DNA of 64,000 bases, from positions 377,001-441,000 of the forward strand of contig JAXRKN010000021.1 in the NCBI GenBank assembly GCA_038502055.1, in the 5' to 3' direction. This document shows, piece by piece, positions 44,661 to 55,300 of this stretch; position 1 is the first letter of the stretch; every line of letters begins with the position of its first letter. Both the position numbers and the translations under genes were made by a program. The notes below the pieces were generated by a model that saw only the letters and a program-made list of their open reading frames with translations, had not been told where the DNA came from and did not search any database. The stretch is from Tanytarsus gracilentus. Lineage: Eukaryota; Arthropoda; Insecta; Diptera; Chironomidae.

Positions 44661-46013
44661 TTATTTCACAATTTGAATTGATTTAATTTTAATTTTACAA
44701 GTATCTAAAAACTTTTCACAATTTTCACTCATTTTAGTTCTAGAAATTCTCAAAACATTCAATTTTACATCAGCCTGCGATAAAAATTCCATCAACCACT
44801 CAATGTGACTGCAATTTTCAATAAAAAGTTCTTCGATTTTATTTTCAGAATAATTAAAAGGTTTTTCCTCAGCAAATCCGACATCCGACAGCGTCAAGCT
44901 TTTTACATTCGCGATGAAAATTTGTGGTATGCAACAATTTGAAATTTTAAGCTTTTCCAACTTTTTAAGTTCTTTCACTTGAATTAAATCTCTTTTAAAT
45001 TGAATCCAAGTCATCGCAAGATTTTTAACGTTTGGAAATTTTTCGGCCCATTTTCCACTAACATTGTAGCCGATTGTGAGGTCCGTGACTTGATGAAGTT
45101 TTGGAGTAAAATCCTCAAATTTTATGTCGAAAACTTTTAATTTTTTTAGATTGTTGAAATTGAGGAAAAAACTGAAAATTTCCTGGTTCATGTCGTTGAG
45201 TTCAAGGTGAGATAAAGTTTGTTGGTGATTCCATAAAAAACCTAAGAGGTTTTGCCTCGTTTTTGAATTTTCAACTCCAATCGTGTAGCTGTCGATTTTC
45301 AACTTTTTAAGTCTAAAATAATTTAAAATAAATTAAATTAAAATTTCATTAAATTTTAAACTTTCTCACCCAAATTTCACATCACTAATTTCTTTCTCAT
45401 CAAACAAACTTGATCGACTGTCGGCATCGTGAAGTGCAAAAGTTTTCAGTCCATTTTGAACCCTCAAAAATTTCCTCAATTCTTCGCAGCTCGCCGTAAA
45501 TCCGAGGACAATTAATTCTCGAACTTTGCACTCCATAAAAAAGTTGAAAATTTTAGTTCTTTGGTCGGTAAAATTTCGATATTGAAAGGATTCGAGATGT
45601 AGCTTCGGAAGTGGTTGCTTAAAGTCCTCGTCAGTGTATGAAATTCGATTGTCCTTTAGAATTATTCTTTTTAAATTTTTACACATGATTAAAATTTTCT
45701 TTAAAACTTTCGCGTCCATTTGCACGCAAACTATGCAAATTTCCCTCAAATTATCTTGAATTTTCACAAAAACAGGAAGGAAATATTTCGCTGGCGATCC
45801 TTCGAGATAAACTTTTGAGTAATTTCTCGATCCAGTCCATGTTAAATTTTTATGTTCACTCACAAAGTGAATTTCAATTCTATTCGATAGGTTTGAAGTT
45901 GTGCTGATGAGTTCATTGAAGTATTTCGATGTTAAAGTTAAATTGAGAAGATCTTTTGGTGAAAGAAAATCAAAAACTTCACGTTGAATCTCTTCCGGAA
46001 GTAAATCGAGCAT
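44661..46013 (-). CDS. F-box protein with LRR-like C-terminal region
   Basis: Two exons on the minus strand: 45370-46013 and 44661-45312; 431 aa. The start MLDLLPEEIQREVFDFLSPK with LLNLTLTSKYFNELI is an F-box (about residues 2-45), which binds SKP1. The rest has irregular leucine-rich units such as NLKRIILKDNRISY, NLKKLKVFDIKFED, LEKLKISNCCIPQ and LFIENCSHIEWL. It is thus a probable substrate adaptor of an SCF ubiquitin ligase. Such F-box/LRR proteins are often expanded and fast-evolving in flies; no specific orthologue is recognised. It is divergent from the phosphatase gene at 46701, sharing a 0.7-kb intergenic region. Confidence 0.82.
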
Positions 46014-46700
46014 GATATAAAAGATTTTCGATTAATTTTAATGTTTGTAAAAAGTTTAGATATGAACTTAATTAAAATTTACTCAATAAATAATTTAAAA
46101 TCTCGAAAAATATTTAAAAGTCTCTGCAATGTTTACAAATTTTATGTTTTATATTTATATACTTTTGAATGTGTTAGTTGAATTTTTTTATATACACTGA
46201 GAATTTTCAGATATTTTTTTACTCACAACCCCGCTGAAAACTTTTTTCACATTTTTTCAGTTGGTTAAAAATAATTTTTGATTTAATTTTTAACGAAGTT
46301 TAAATATTTTCTAGTTTTTAATATTTATAATTTTAAATAAAGATTTAAAATTGATTTTTGCAAAAATTAAAAAAAAATATTAAATTTTTATTCTGATATT
46401 AAACCACAAAAATGTTAAAAAAAAGAGACAAAATTTTACCAAATAAAAAATTGCATGCAGTTTTTTCCTATGGTTGATTTTAATTTTTTTTGTAATTTTT
46501 TACCCAATAAAAATTTTGCCCATTTTTAACCGACTCTCACAAATTTCACTCAATCAATGATTAATTTTTCTCTTTTCTTATCATTAATGTCAATAAATTT
46601 TTTTAATTGATTAATTACTGTCTGATTGAGTATTAAACTCGTCTATCGATTGCCGACGTCAAAATGCAGCCAGTTCATGTTGTAAATTTGTAGAAGAAAG
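46014..46700. other. Bidirectional intergenic region, F-box gene / alkaline phosphatase
   Basis: AT-rich. The last 80 bp before 46701 are GC-richer (CTATCGATTGCCGACGTC) and probably form the phosphatase promoter/leader. No exon. Confidence 0.4.
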
Positions 46701-48594
46701 ATGAAAATATTTTTTCTATTCATTTTAATTAATTTTGTTGTTGCTTCAACTCATTGGACTTATGATGATCCACGATGGGAGTCAGAAATTCCAAATTGGT
46801 GGGATGAAGAAAATTTCAAGCCACCCAAAGGACCCCAGGAAGAAAATTCTAAAACTTTCTGGATTGAAAAAGCTCAAAATTTACTCAATCAAAAAGTCAA
46901 CACAAAATTGAATGTCAACAAAGCGAAAAATATTGTGATCATGATTGGCGACGGAATGGGACTCGCATCACAAATGGCCGCTCGAAGTTACATTCGAGAT
47001 CCAAGTGAAGAACTTTCTTTTGAAAAATTTCCCTTTTCCGGTTTATCAAAAGTTTATTGCGTGAATTATCAAGTTCCGGATTCGGCGAGCACAGCGACCG
47101 CAATTTTAAGTGGTATTAAAAATAATTTTATGGTTTTATCGCTGACAGCTGACGTAAATTTGAGAAATTGTTCGGCATCAAAAAATGAAAGCAGTCAAAT
47201 TGATTCAATTTTTAAATATGCTCAAGATGTCGGAAAGTCAACAGGAATTGTGACGACGACGAGATTGACGCATGCGACACCAGCAGCTACTTATGCTGTT
47301 TCAGCATCGAGAGCTTGGGAAGGAAATGAAGGTGTGCCAGAAGGTGAAATTTGATATTTTAAAAATCTCAGATTGAAGTTTTTGAGTCGATTTAATTTTT
47401 AGTGTCGATCGACTTCAACCTGTGTTTTAATTTAATTTAATTCCATAAAATTTCTCTCAAGGCTGTTCCGACATCGCTCACCAAATGATTCACGGTAAAA
47501 TTGGTGAAAATCTCGATATCATGCTTGGCGGTGGCTCTCGATATTTTCGTCCAACTTCTGACGGTGGTCGTCGAACCGACAATCGAAACTTGATCGTTGA
47601 ATTTCTCATGAAAACTCGACAAAGAGGAAAAATTCCAGCACTTGCTTACAATCGAAATCAACTAAATTTAATTAATTCAACTTCAGCTGACAAAATTCTC
47701 GGAATTTTTGCAAGCAGTCATTTGGATTATAAACTTTTAGCTAACAATGAACTTCAACCGACCTTAACTGAAATGACATCAAAAGCTTTAGAAGTTCTTA
47801 AAAAGAACAAAAATGGATTTATTTTGCTCGTTGAAGGCGGAAGAATTGACACGAGTCATCATGAAAACAGAGCGAGATTAGCATTAGAGGAAGTTGTTGA
47901 GTTTCATAAAGCAGTTGAGTTTGTGAAGAAAAATTCAAATGAAGAAGAAACTTTGATTGTTGTCACAGCTGATCATAGCCATCCATTTAATGTCGGCGGA
48001 TATTTGGTGAGTTTGAGCGATAATCAGAGAATTTCTTTAAAGTTTATTAAATTCAAATTAGTAAAATTAGTCAATTGACCTAATAGTTGATAATAAATAG
48101 ATAATTTTTTTTTGGTTGATCGACTAAAAAGCTTCAACCTCTGTTTATTTTAAAACATAAAGAATTAATTTAAATTTAAAATTTTCAAGCCTCGCTCCCG
48201 AAACGTGCTTGGAGTCTCGGATTTTTCTATTGCAGATCAAAAGTGGATTTTTGGAGCATCTTACGCACAAGGTCAAGGATATTTTGACCACAATGAACCT
48301 AAAAGTGGAAGGAAAAATCCTCGAGGTATAAATTACATGGATCCAAATTTTAGACAGCCAGCGGCCGTTCCAATGGATGAAGGAACTCATTCGGGTGAGG
48401 ATGTTGGTGTTTATGCTAGCGGACCTTATTCACATGTAAGTTGAAATAGTAAAAATATTAAAATAATTTTTAACTCTAATTTCTTCCAGCTTTTTACGGG
48501 AGTTTATGAACAAAATTACATCGCTCATGCCATGATGTATGCATCATGCCTTGGCTCTAAAAACTATCTCGTAAATCCAAACTGTGAAGCTTAA
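46701..48594 (+). CDS. Secreted or membrane-associated alkaline phosphatase
   Basis: Four exons: 46701-47343, 47462-48006, 48190-48435, 48490-48594; 512 aa, the normal length. MKIFFLFILINFVVAS is a signal peptide. Family motifs are NIVIMIGDGMGLAS (metal Asp), VPDSASTATAILSGIK with the nucleophilic Ser after Asp, THATPAATYA, FILLVEGGRIDTSHHENRA and LIVVTADHSHPF, and near the end MDEGTHSGEDVGVYASGP with the last zinc His. All metal ligands and the nucleophile appear present. The active-site sequence has Ser where most animal enzymes have Cys or Gly (DSAST versus DSACT/DSAGT). The C-terminus ends GSKNYLVNPNCEA with no hydrophobic GPI signal, so it may be soluble, for example a gut or haemolymph enzyme. 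Confidence 0.93.
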
Positions 48595-48836
48595 TTTTTA
48601 AAAAGTAAACAATTTTTTTTATCCTCAATGAATTTTCAATAAACCCGTCACTTATAGTAAATGATGCCATTGACCCACATCACTTTAGTTCCACATTCCA
48701 TCAGCTGATTATTTAATTTCACTTCAATGTATTTTTTAAACCACAAACACATTTCCAATAAACCTTTATCGACTTTTTTTTGTTTATCGCTCGTGCGATA
48801 ATGAAAATATAAAAAAAATACTTTTCCACTTTAGAA

Positions 48837-50210
48837 ATGATTTTTTCGCTGCTATTTGTGGACATAATTTTTCATTTATTTCTCACTTTTACACTGATAG
48901 CAATTATTGGCTTATTAATCGCTCCGAATTTAATTCAGTCGCATTTGAGTGTCAAGATGGAAAACAATCCGGTGAGAAATCTTCAACTCGATCATAGTTT
49001 GAGAGTGATTCAGCCGCAGCAAGTTGAACCGGTAGTTTATCGAAGTAATCAAAGTATAATTTCGGGTTATGGCAGCACACAGCTGTCAACGATAGACAGT
49101 GTAGCGAATTCACAATCGACTTTGTCGTCGTTTCTCCCTAGATCTGGCATTAGCTCGTTAAATGACATTCCGAGTTGCCATATCCATCAAGTCTATGAGA
49201 TAAATGACGGTATGTGAAAATTTTAAAAATTTGTTCTAGGGGTTCACAATTTTTTCAAAAACCGGGTTGGCAGAAATTTTAATTTTTTTTTAATTTTATG
49301 AATTTTTTAAAGAACAAGAGAAATTCTAGCAATTTTAAGAAAAAGGTTAAAATGTTATATTTTAGGGGTTCATAAGTAAAATGCAAAATAATATTAAAAA
49401 AATATAAATTTTACGATAATTTTTTAGTAAACCCCTAAAAAATTTTTAGGCAAATTTTTAACAAAAAATTCATAATTTATCAATTAAACCCTAACAAAAA
49501 TTAATTTCACCTATTTGTGTCATCCCATGTCACACCCTCTAGTGTTTGTAAACCAACTAAAACTGATAAGATTAAATTTTTCACTCTTCAGCGACATCGC
49601 AAGGATCCGAAAATCGTTTCACAGTAAAAACACACGACAATGACGCAGTTTTCCTCGCTTCGGAAGGTTCGACGCCGCGAGATCGAATGATATGGGGAAG
49701 TTCTAGGTCATTTATGATGCATTTGATGGACAAACAACATCAAGAAGCGCTAACGATGCGGAGAGATTTTGGATGTCGAATGTTTTGTTTGCCAATTCGA
49801 ATGCAGTCACTTGAAGTTTGGATCAATCCCGGAATTTTACTTGGCGTAATTCAAGAGAAATTTTCTCTTAAAGATCGACTCATTGTGATAGAAAGTGAAC
49901 GAGGTCAGGAGATGTTTAAAGTTAGAATTTCACTTGGTCATTCGATTTGCATGCCGAAGGAGTTTCACTTTAGGGTGATAAAAAAATAAATTCGTTAAAT
50001 TTTAAACTTTTAAATTTATTTTAGATCATGACTTCGGACGAGACGCAACAAAGTGGAACAATAACTCGACAGTGGAATTCAGATTTAAGCAGTTACACGA
50101 TGAACATTTATTTTGCTGATCCTGGCATGGATCCAAAAATTAAATCACTCTTTTTAGGTTTAGCATTTTTACTTGAGTATCTTTACTTTCAATCGAAAAG
50201 TTTCTGTTGA
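48837..50210 (+). CDS. Phospholipid scramblase family protein
   Basis: Three exons: 48837-49209, 49592-49974, 50025-50210; 313 aa. Scramblase marks are GCRMFCLPIRMQSLEVW, PGILLGVIQEKF, SICMPKEFHFRV and the C-terminal hydrophobic helix SLFLGLAFLLEYLYFQ, placed as in the family. The family moves phospholipids across membranes or acts in the nucleus. Two features are unusual: the modelled start gives an N-terminal hydrophobic stretch (FSLLFVDIIFHLFLTFTLIAIIGLL) instead of a Pro-rich tail, and the calcium-site region before the last helix (IYFADPGMDPKIK) is degenerate. The ATG at 48957 (MENNPVRN) is an alternative start that removes the hydrophobic segment; a TTTAG acceptor-like site just before 48837 raises the possibility of a further 5' exon. 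Confidence 0.82.
49362..49442. repeat. Foldback in scramblase intron 1
   Basis: ATTTTAGGGGTTCATAAGTA pairs with TTTTTTAGTAAACCCCTAAA around an AT-rich loop. It is similar in style to the GGGGTG foldbacks but has a different arm core (AGGGGTT). Confidence 0.5.
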
Positions 50211-50446
50211 ATATTTTTGTATTTAAATAAAAAAATTCAAAATTCAAAAATGTTAAATAATAAAATATTTAATTTAATAGAATTACAGTAATTCAACTAA
50301 CGTACTTTTGAATTTCAAATATTTTTTCATCAAAATCTTCTTCTTAGCTGAACAACTTCAACAAAAAAAACTTTGAAATCTAAAATAAATTTTTATTTCT
50401 CACTCAAACTTTAAAGTGTCAACAACTTGAAAATAATTAATCAACA

Positions 50447-51565
50447 ATGGAAGTCAAGAAGGAACCTGAATATAACGAAAACATCTCTATCGAAACAATT
50501 TCAAACTCAACCTCGAAAATTATTTTGAAGAAAGTGAAAATTTTAGTTCGTGATGCGAGAAAAGAATTTCCGAATTTGATAAAAGAAGAAGAAGAATTTA
50601 GTGATTTAGTGAAATTTGAATCGAACATTGATGAAAATGAAAGAAAAGTCGTCAAGAAAGATCCAGAAAGAAATTTTTATTTTCTACATGAGGAGGAGCC
50701 AAAAATGCCGAAAGCAAAAGTCAAGAGGGAAGTGACAAAAACTGTAATCGCGCATTTTGGAGGAAAGTCAACTAATTTCAGCAAATTTCAATGTCAAATT
50801 TGTCAAAAATATTTTTTTAGTAAACGAAATTTAACTGAACACACCGAACGTCACTTTCAACCGTCAAGTTATGAATGCAAAAAATGCGAGAAATCTTTTA
50901 AAATGAAAGGAACATTTGAAGTTCACAAATGCGTTGACAAATTGAAGATTGATTGGTTTTGTTGCGACATTTGCTATAGAAAATTTCCATCAAAAAAATC
51001 AATAACAAATCATTTTATACATTTTATTCATTTCCAAGATTTTTCTTGCGATAGATGTGGAAAAAAATTTAACAGTTTAAAAAAGATCAGAGGACATGTT
51101 CGTACTCATGCAATTCATAAAATTGAATGCAAAATTTGTGATAAGAAATTTACATATCAATCTAAACTCAAATCTCACATGAAATTTCATGAAAATCCAG
51201 AACAGTTAAAATGTCAAATTTGTGGAAAACAAACAAAATCAAAAGAGAATCTTAAAAAACATTTAAAAGTTCACGATGAAAATCGAGAAAAACATTTAAA
51301 ATGTGATCGATGCGATTACAAAACTGATCTAAAATCAACTTTTAATACACATTTAAAACGTCATCAAAAAAATGATAAAAAATTGAAAACTTGGCCGAAC
51401 GCTATAAAATGTCAAAAATGTCCAAAAGTACTTCAAACCCTGAATTCTTATGAGAAACATTCAAAGATTTGCAAAATAACAGAAAAATTTCAATGCGATT
51501 ACTGTCACTACAAATTTGCTATCAAATATCAACTTAAATATCACATTTTGAAAAAACATTTTTAA
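50447..51565 (+). CDS. C2H2 zinc-finger protein with nine fingers
   Basis: A single exon of 372 aa. The first 113 residues are acidic/basic mixed and lack a ZAD. Nine fingers follow from residue 114 to the end; examples are FQCQICQKYFFSKRNLTEH, FSCDRCGKKFNSLKKIRGH, IECKICDKKFTYQSKLKSH and FQCDYCHYKFAIKYQLKYH. Fingers 2 and 8 end in Cys instead of the last His (EVHKC, KHSKIC), giving C2HC variants. The linkers are mostly not the canonical TGEKP type, so not all fingers need bind DNA. It is probably a nuclear DNA-binding regulator with unknown targets. Such lineage-specific finger proteins are common in insects; no orthologue is recognised. Confidence 0.88.
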   Translation: MEVKKEPEYNENISIETISNSTSKIILKKVKILVRDARKEFPNLIKEEEEFSDLVKFESNIDENERKVVKKDPERNFYFLHEEEPKMPKAKVKREVTKTVIAHFGGKSTNFSKFQCQICQKYFFSKRNLTEHTERHFQPSSYECKKCEKSFKMKGTFEVHKCVDKLKIDWFCCDICYRKFPSKKSITNHFIHFIHFQDFSCDRCGKKFNSLKKIRGHVRTHAIHKIECKICDKKFTYQSKLKSHMKFHENPEQLKCQICGKQTKSKENLKKHLKVHDENREKHLKCDRCDYKTDLKSTFNTHLKRHQKNDKKLKTWPNAIKCQKCPKVLQTLNSYEKHSKICKITEKFQCDYCHYKFAIKYQLKYHILKKHF

Positions 51566-52393
51566 AAATAAAAGTTAAGAATTTTTAAATTTTTATATTT
51601 TTTTACTTTTAAATTGTATTTTTAGGATTTGTTTTCTTCTTTTAATTTTAAAATTTTGGCCTGTAGATTTTCAGAGTTTTCAACGACAATCATGAAAGTT
51701 TTTGCTCGATTTACGAATAAGATTCAACCTTTGGCTGTCCTGCTTGATACCCCATTCAGAGTTCCAAAATTTCCGCAAACTGTACAGACGTTTTATTATT
51801 TGTGGACATTTTTACAGTTATTTTACATTTCACAAAAAAATACTAAAACTGTGAATTTTATTTTAATTTTTTTATCGAATTAAACAAATGCACGAGAAAA
51901 TGAGTCAGATAATGATTTACTTATGACATGAATCAGAGTATGATTATTTCATTTCAGTTTTAGCAGTGACACGAAAAAGACGTGATTAAAATTTTTTAAG
52001 CTGTGATATAATATTTTTTTTAAAAAATGTTGAGAAAAATATAAAATTAACTTTTAGTTAAATTAATTTGTTTAAACCTTCTAAAAACGTAAAGTTCTCA
52101 GTTTTAAAAAAAAAGAATAATATTTTTTTCATGAAAAAGGGACTAAAAAAATTTGTGACTAACAAATGAGTCTTTAAATTTTTTTCTAAAAATTGATAAA
52201 AAAAATTTTATTCTCATTTCAAAATTAAATCTGTCATGAGAAATTTTTTTAAAAAATTGTGAGGGCAAATTAATCAATTTAATTAAGACTCAATAAAAAT
52301 AAAAATTTAAAAATCCAAAATATTAACTGTGAATGTTTTTGTGTCTAACTCAACTAGATCTAGAGTTTTTCTAAATCTCATTAGTATTCAGCA
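51566..52393. other. Intergenic region with a transposon fragment
   Basis: Holds the repeat fragment at 51640-51850; otherwise AT-rich. The end of the stretch is the leader of the NACHT gene. No exon. Confidence 0.4.
51640..51850 (-). mobile_element. Fragment related to the 882-bp transposon
   Basis: Read on the minus strand, this contains AACGTCTGTACAGTTTGCGG and CTGAATGGGGTATCAAGCAG GACAGCCAAAGG, matching 23762-23830 inside the 882-bp element with about 80-85 percent identity by eye and one frame-changing indel. No terminal repeats are visible, so it is an old truncated copy or a distant relative. Confidence 0.5.
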
Positions 52394-55300
52394 ATGGACG
52401 AAGACAAAAACTCAAAACCAAAAGGGTTGATTACCCCTCGAAGACTTTTAAGGCTTACCAAAGAAAATTTAACGAATGAAGTTTTCAATTATAAAATTCT
52501 TCATGTAGAAAATGTTAAAATTGTAAAGAAGGTCAAGTTACAATTAGACAATGTCTTAGTCATTGTTGTCGACAGTCAGGATAGATTTGAAAATTTCTAT
52601 TCTAAGAGGAGCAGGTCCATCGTGTTCGAGGTTCACGATGGTGAAAGTCACTCATTTTATCACAATTCGAATAAAGTTGGAACATCAGAAGAACCTGAAG
52701 AAAATTTGGTGCATAATTTTCTACTCATTTTGGACAAACCAAAAATTTCATTCATTGAGAAAATTCTTCCACAAGAAATTGGCCAAAAAGTCAAAGATTT
52801 GATGATAAATTCAATAAGTTCGGATCAAGTGATTGATCAAATTTTATCGTTTTCTGAACTTTTTGATCTTCAATTAAATGAAAATGATATTCTTGAGCTC
52901 ATCGCAGTTGCAATTTCCAAAAGCAAGAATAAACTTTTGCCGGAACTTTTGAAGCTTTATCGATCATCAAATCAAAATCAATCGACTCAACGTCACTTCT
53001 GCATAGATTTAATTTTAAAAGCCAAATACAAAATTGATCTAAGTGAAAACAATCTTCAAAAGCTTCACGAACTCTTCAGTAAGGTTGACAGGAAAAAATT
53101 TCTAAACTTTTTAGTTTTTAAGAATCATCATAAATTTCTTGAAATTTTTGTCGAGCAACGTCCTGACTTTTGTCCAGATGACTTGAAGAGTAAAATTGAG
53201 TTCGCAATGTCCAAAGAATATTTTGATGTTGTCGATGTGCTTTTGAATGAAAAAGTCACTAAGAATGTCAAAATTGACGAACGTTACAGCATCACCGTTG
53301 CAAGTGTGAAAGAATTTTTTAAAAATATCAAAACAAGAAATGAAAATCGAATGAATAAATTTTTGACCGATTACCCGGAGTTAAAAGTTTGTCACTATTC
53401 AAGCACAACCGCCATTGAGTTTGCTTTAAAACTTGCGGTAGATGAACACCAACTCGAAGTCAAAAATAAGCTTGAAAAAACAGAATCGATCGATTCAAAA
53501 AATCGCTACAACGCATTCGCAATTCTTCGTCAGTTCAGTTTCACATCAGCAGATCCTTCAGATCCAGTGCTCGACAAGAAAATTGGAGATTTATTCAGAA
53601 ATCAAAAAGGAGAGTCAGAGCTCTGGAAAATTCGAGATGCACGCATTCGATATTCACAAACTTTCGATACTAGCTACATTTATCGATTGATGCCGAAGTT
53701 TAAGTATGTTGACGAAAACTCAAAAGAATTGAAAACTGTTCAAAGTGAAGTTGAGAATCAAGTAAAAGAAATGCTTTTCAATCTCAACGAAATAAATTCA
53801 ATAAAGCCAATGCTGAAGATTGCAGCCGACGAAGATTCTTTAGAGATTGTTTTTGACCCAAAGCATGAAAGCGTGTCTAAAATTGACTTGGCTCAAGGTA
53901 AGTTATAGAATTTAAATTCTTTTAAGTTAATTATCATTGAAATAAAATTTGTTTACATTATTTTTTAAAATTGAAAAAACCGTTAATTTTACAATAGTAA
54001 CATCAGTCTTCACTTTAAAAAATATTTTCTAATCTTTTTTTTTTCAAAGATGACGGAACGATGGGTCTCGCATTTGGACAAAAGAAATTGATTTTAATTG
54101 GAACAGATATTCTAAATAAAAGTCACTACGGTCATTTTGCTCATGAGCTCACTCACATTTTAATGTTGATAGTTTACGAAAATTTTTATTTACCGTTTGG
54201 CGCGGAATGCAAAAAAAGACACGAAGAATTTGACCAAATTTTCGATGAAAGTAAAAAAGCTTATGAAAGTAACACAGATTTTGAAGAAATCATGAAATGG
54301 TGTTTTCAAGCTTACAAAAATTATCACATTAAAACTCAAAAGGCTGAATTGATCGTTAGAGTTCCTCACATTTTAGCCGTTTACCGGAACGATCAAAATA
54401 AAGATTTAGAAAAGCTTGAAGCTCTTCGAACACTGTACAAGTCACTCTTTGACTTCTTTGATCTCGAAGTTGTTAAGGATTTAGAATGTTATAATAACTT
54501 TAAGGTCGTTCGCGATTTCACAATGCTGGATAGAATTCGAGATGTTCCAATAAATTTAAATAAAATAAGAGAAAACAAAATTTCGGATATTGAGAAAAGT
54601 GTCATAATAAAGACAAATTCACCTAAACTAACGTTACTTCAGTTCTTCTATGAACTAAATGAAAAAGAGTCAAGCTTAGTTAAACTTCAAAGTCACAATG
54701 TCTTTATTGATCTTCAAGCTGTTGAAAAAGATCAAAAACTCTTTGAAAAGTACACGAACTACATTAAGTCTCAGCCAATTACGCAAATCATCATCAATGC
54801 ATCAAACTACACTCAAAGTTCATCTGACAGTCCAAAAGTGTTTAGGAAAGAAAATATTATCGATAATATCAAATATTTTGTGATTGTTCGAGGTGAAACT
54901 TTTTCACCAAACGACGAAATTTACGCGCAGTTGAATTTTGATGAAAATACATTAAAACACAATTTCAAGCAGTTAACTCGCCAGTCGCAGGATGTCGTCA
55001 AAAGTATCGCCGTGACTTTTCAGTCAAATAATTTGACACTTAACGAAATCGATGTCAAGCCATGCCACGAAATTCTCAACTTTTATTTTGAAATTTCGCG
55101 CAAAGCAAGTAAAAATGAACTAGAAGAAATTGAGAAAGTTAACGCGGAGCTTTTCACTGATGAGAAAAATGTTGAACATCAAATTTTAAAAATTCAATCT
55201 AGATGCAACACTGGAAGTAAAACTATTTTGATTCCAACAGAAAAACTGACAGCAAATCGAGTTCAATTTGATTCAATGATTTTTTTGGGGAGAAAGTTGA

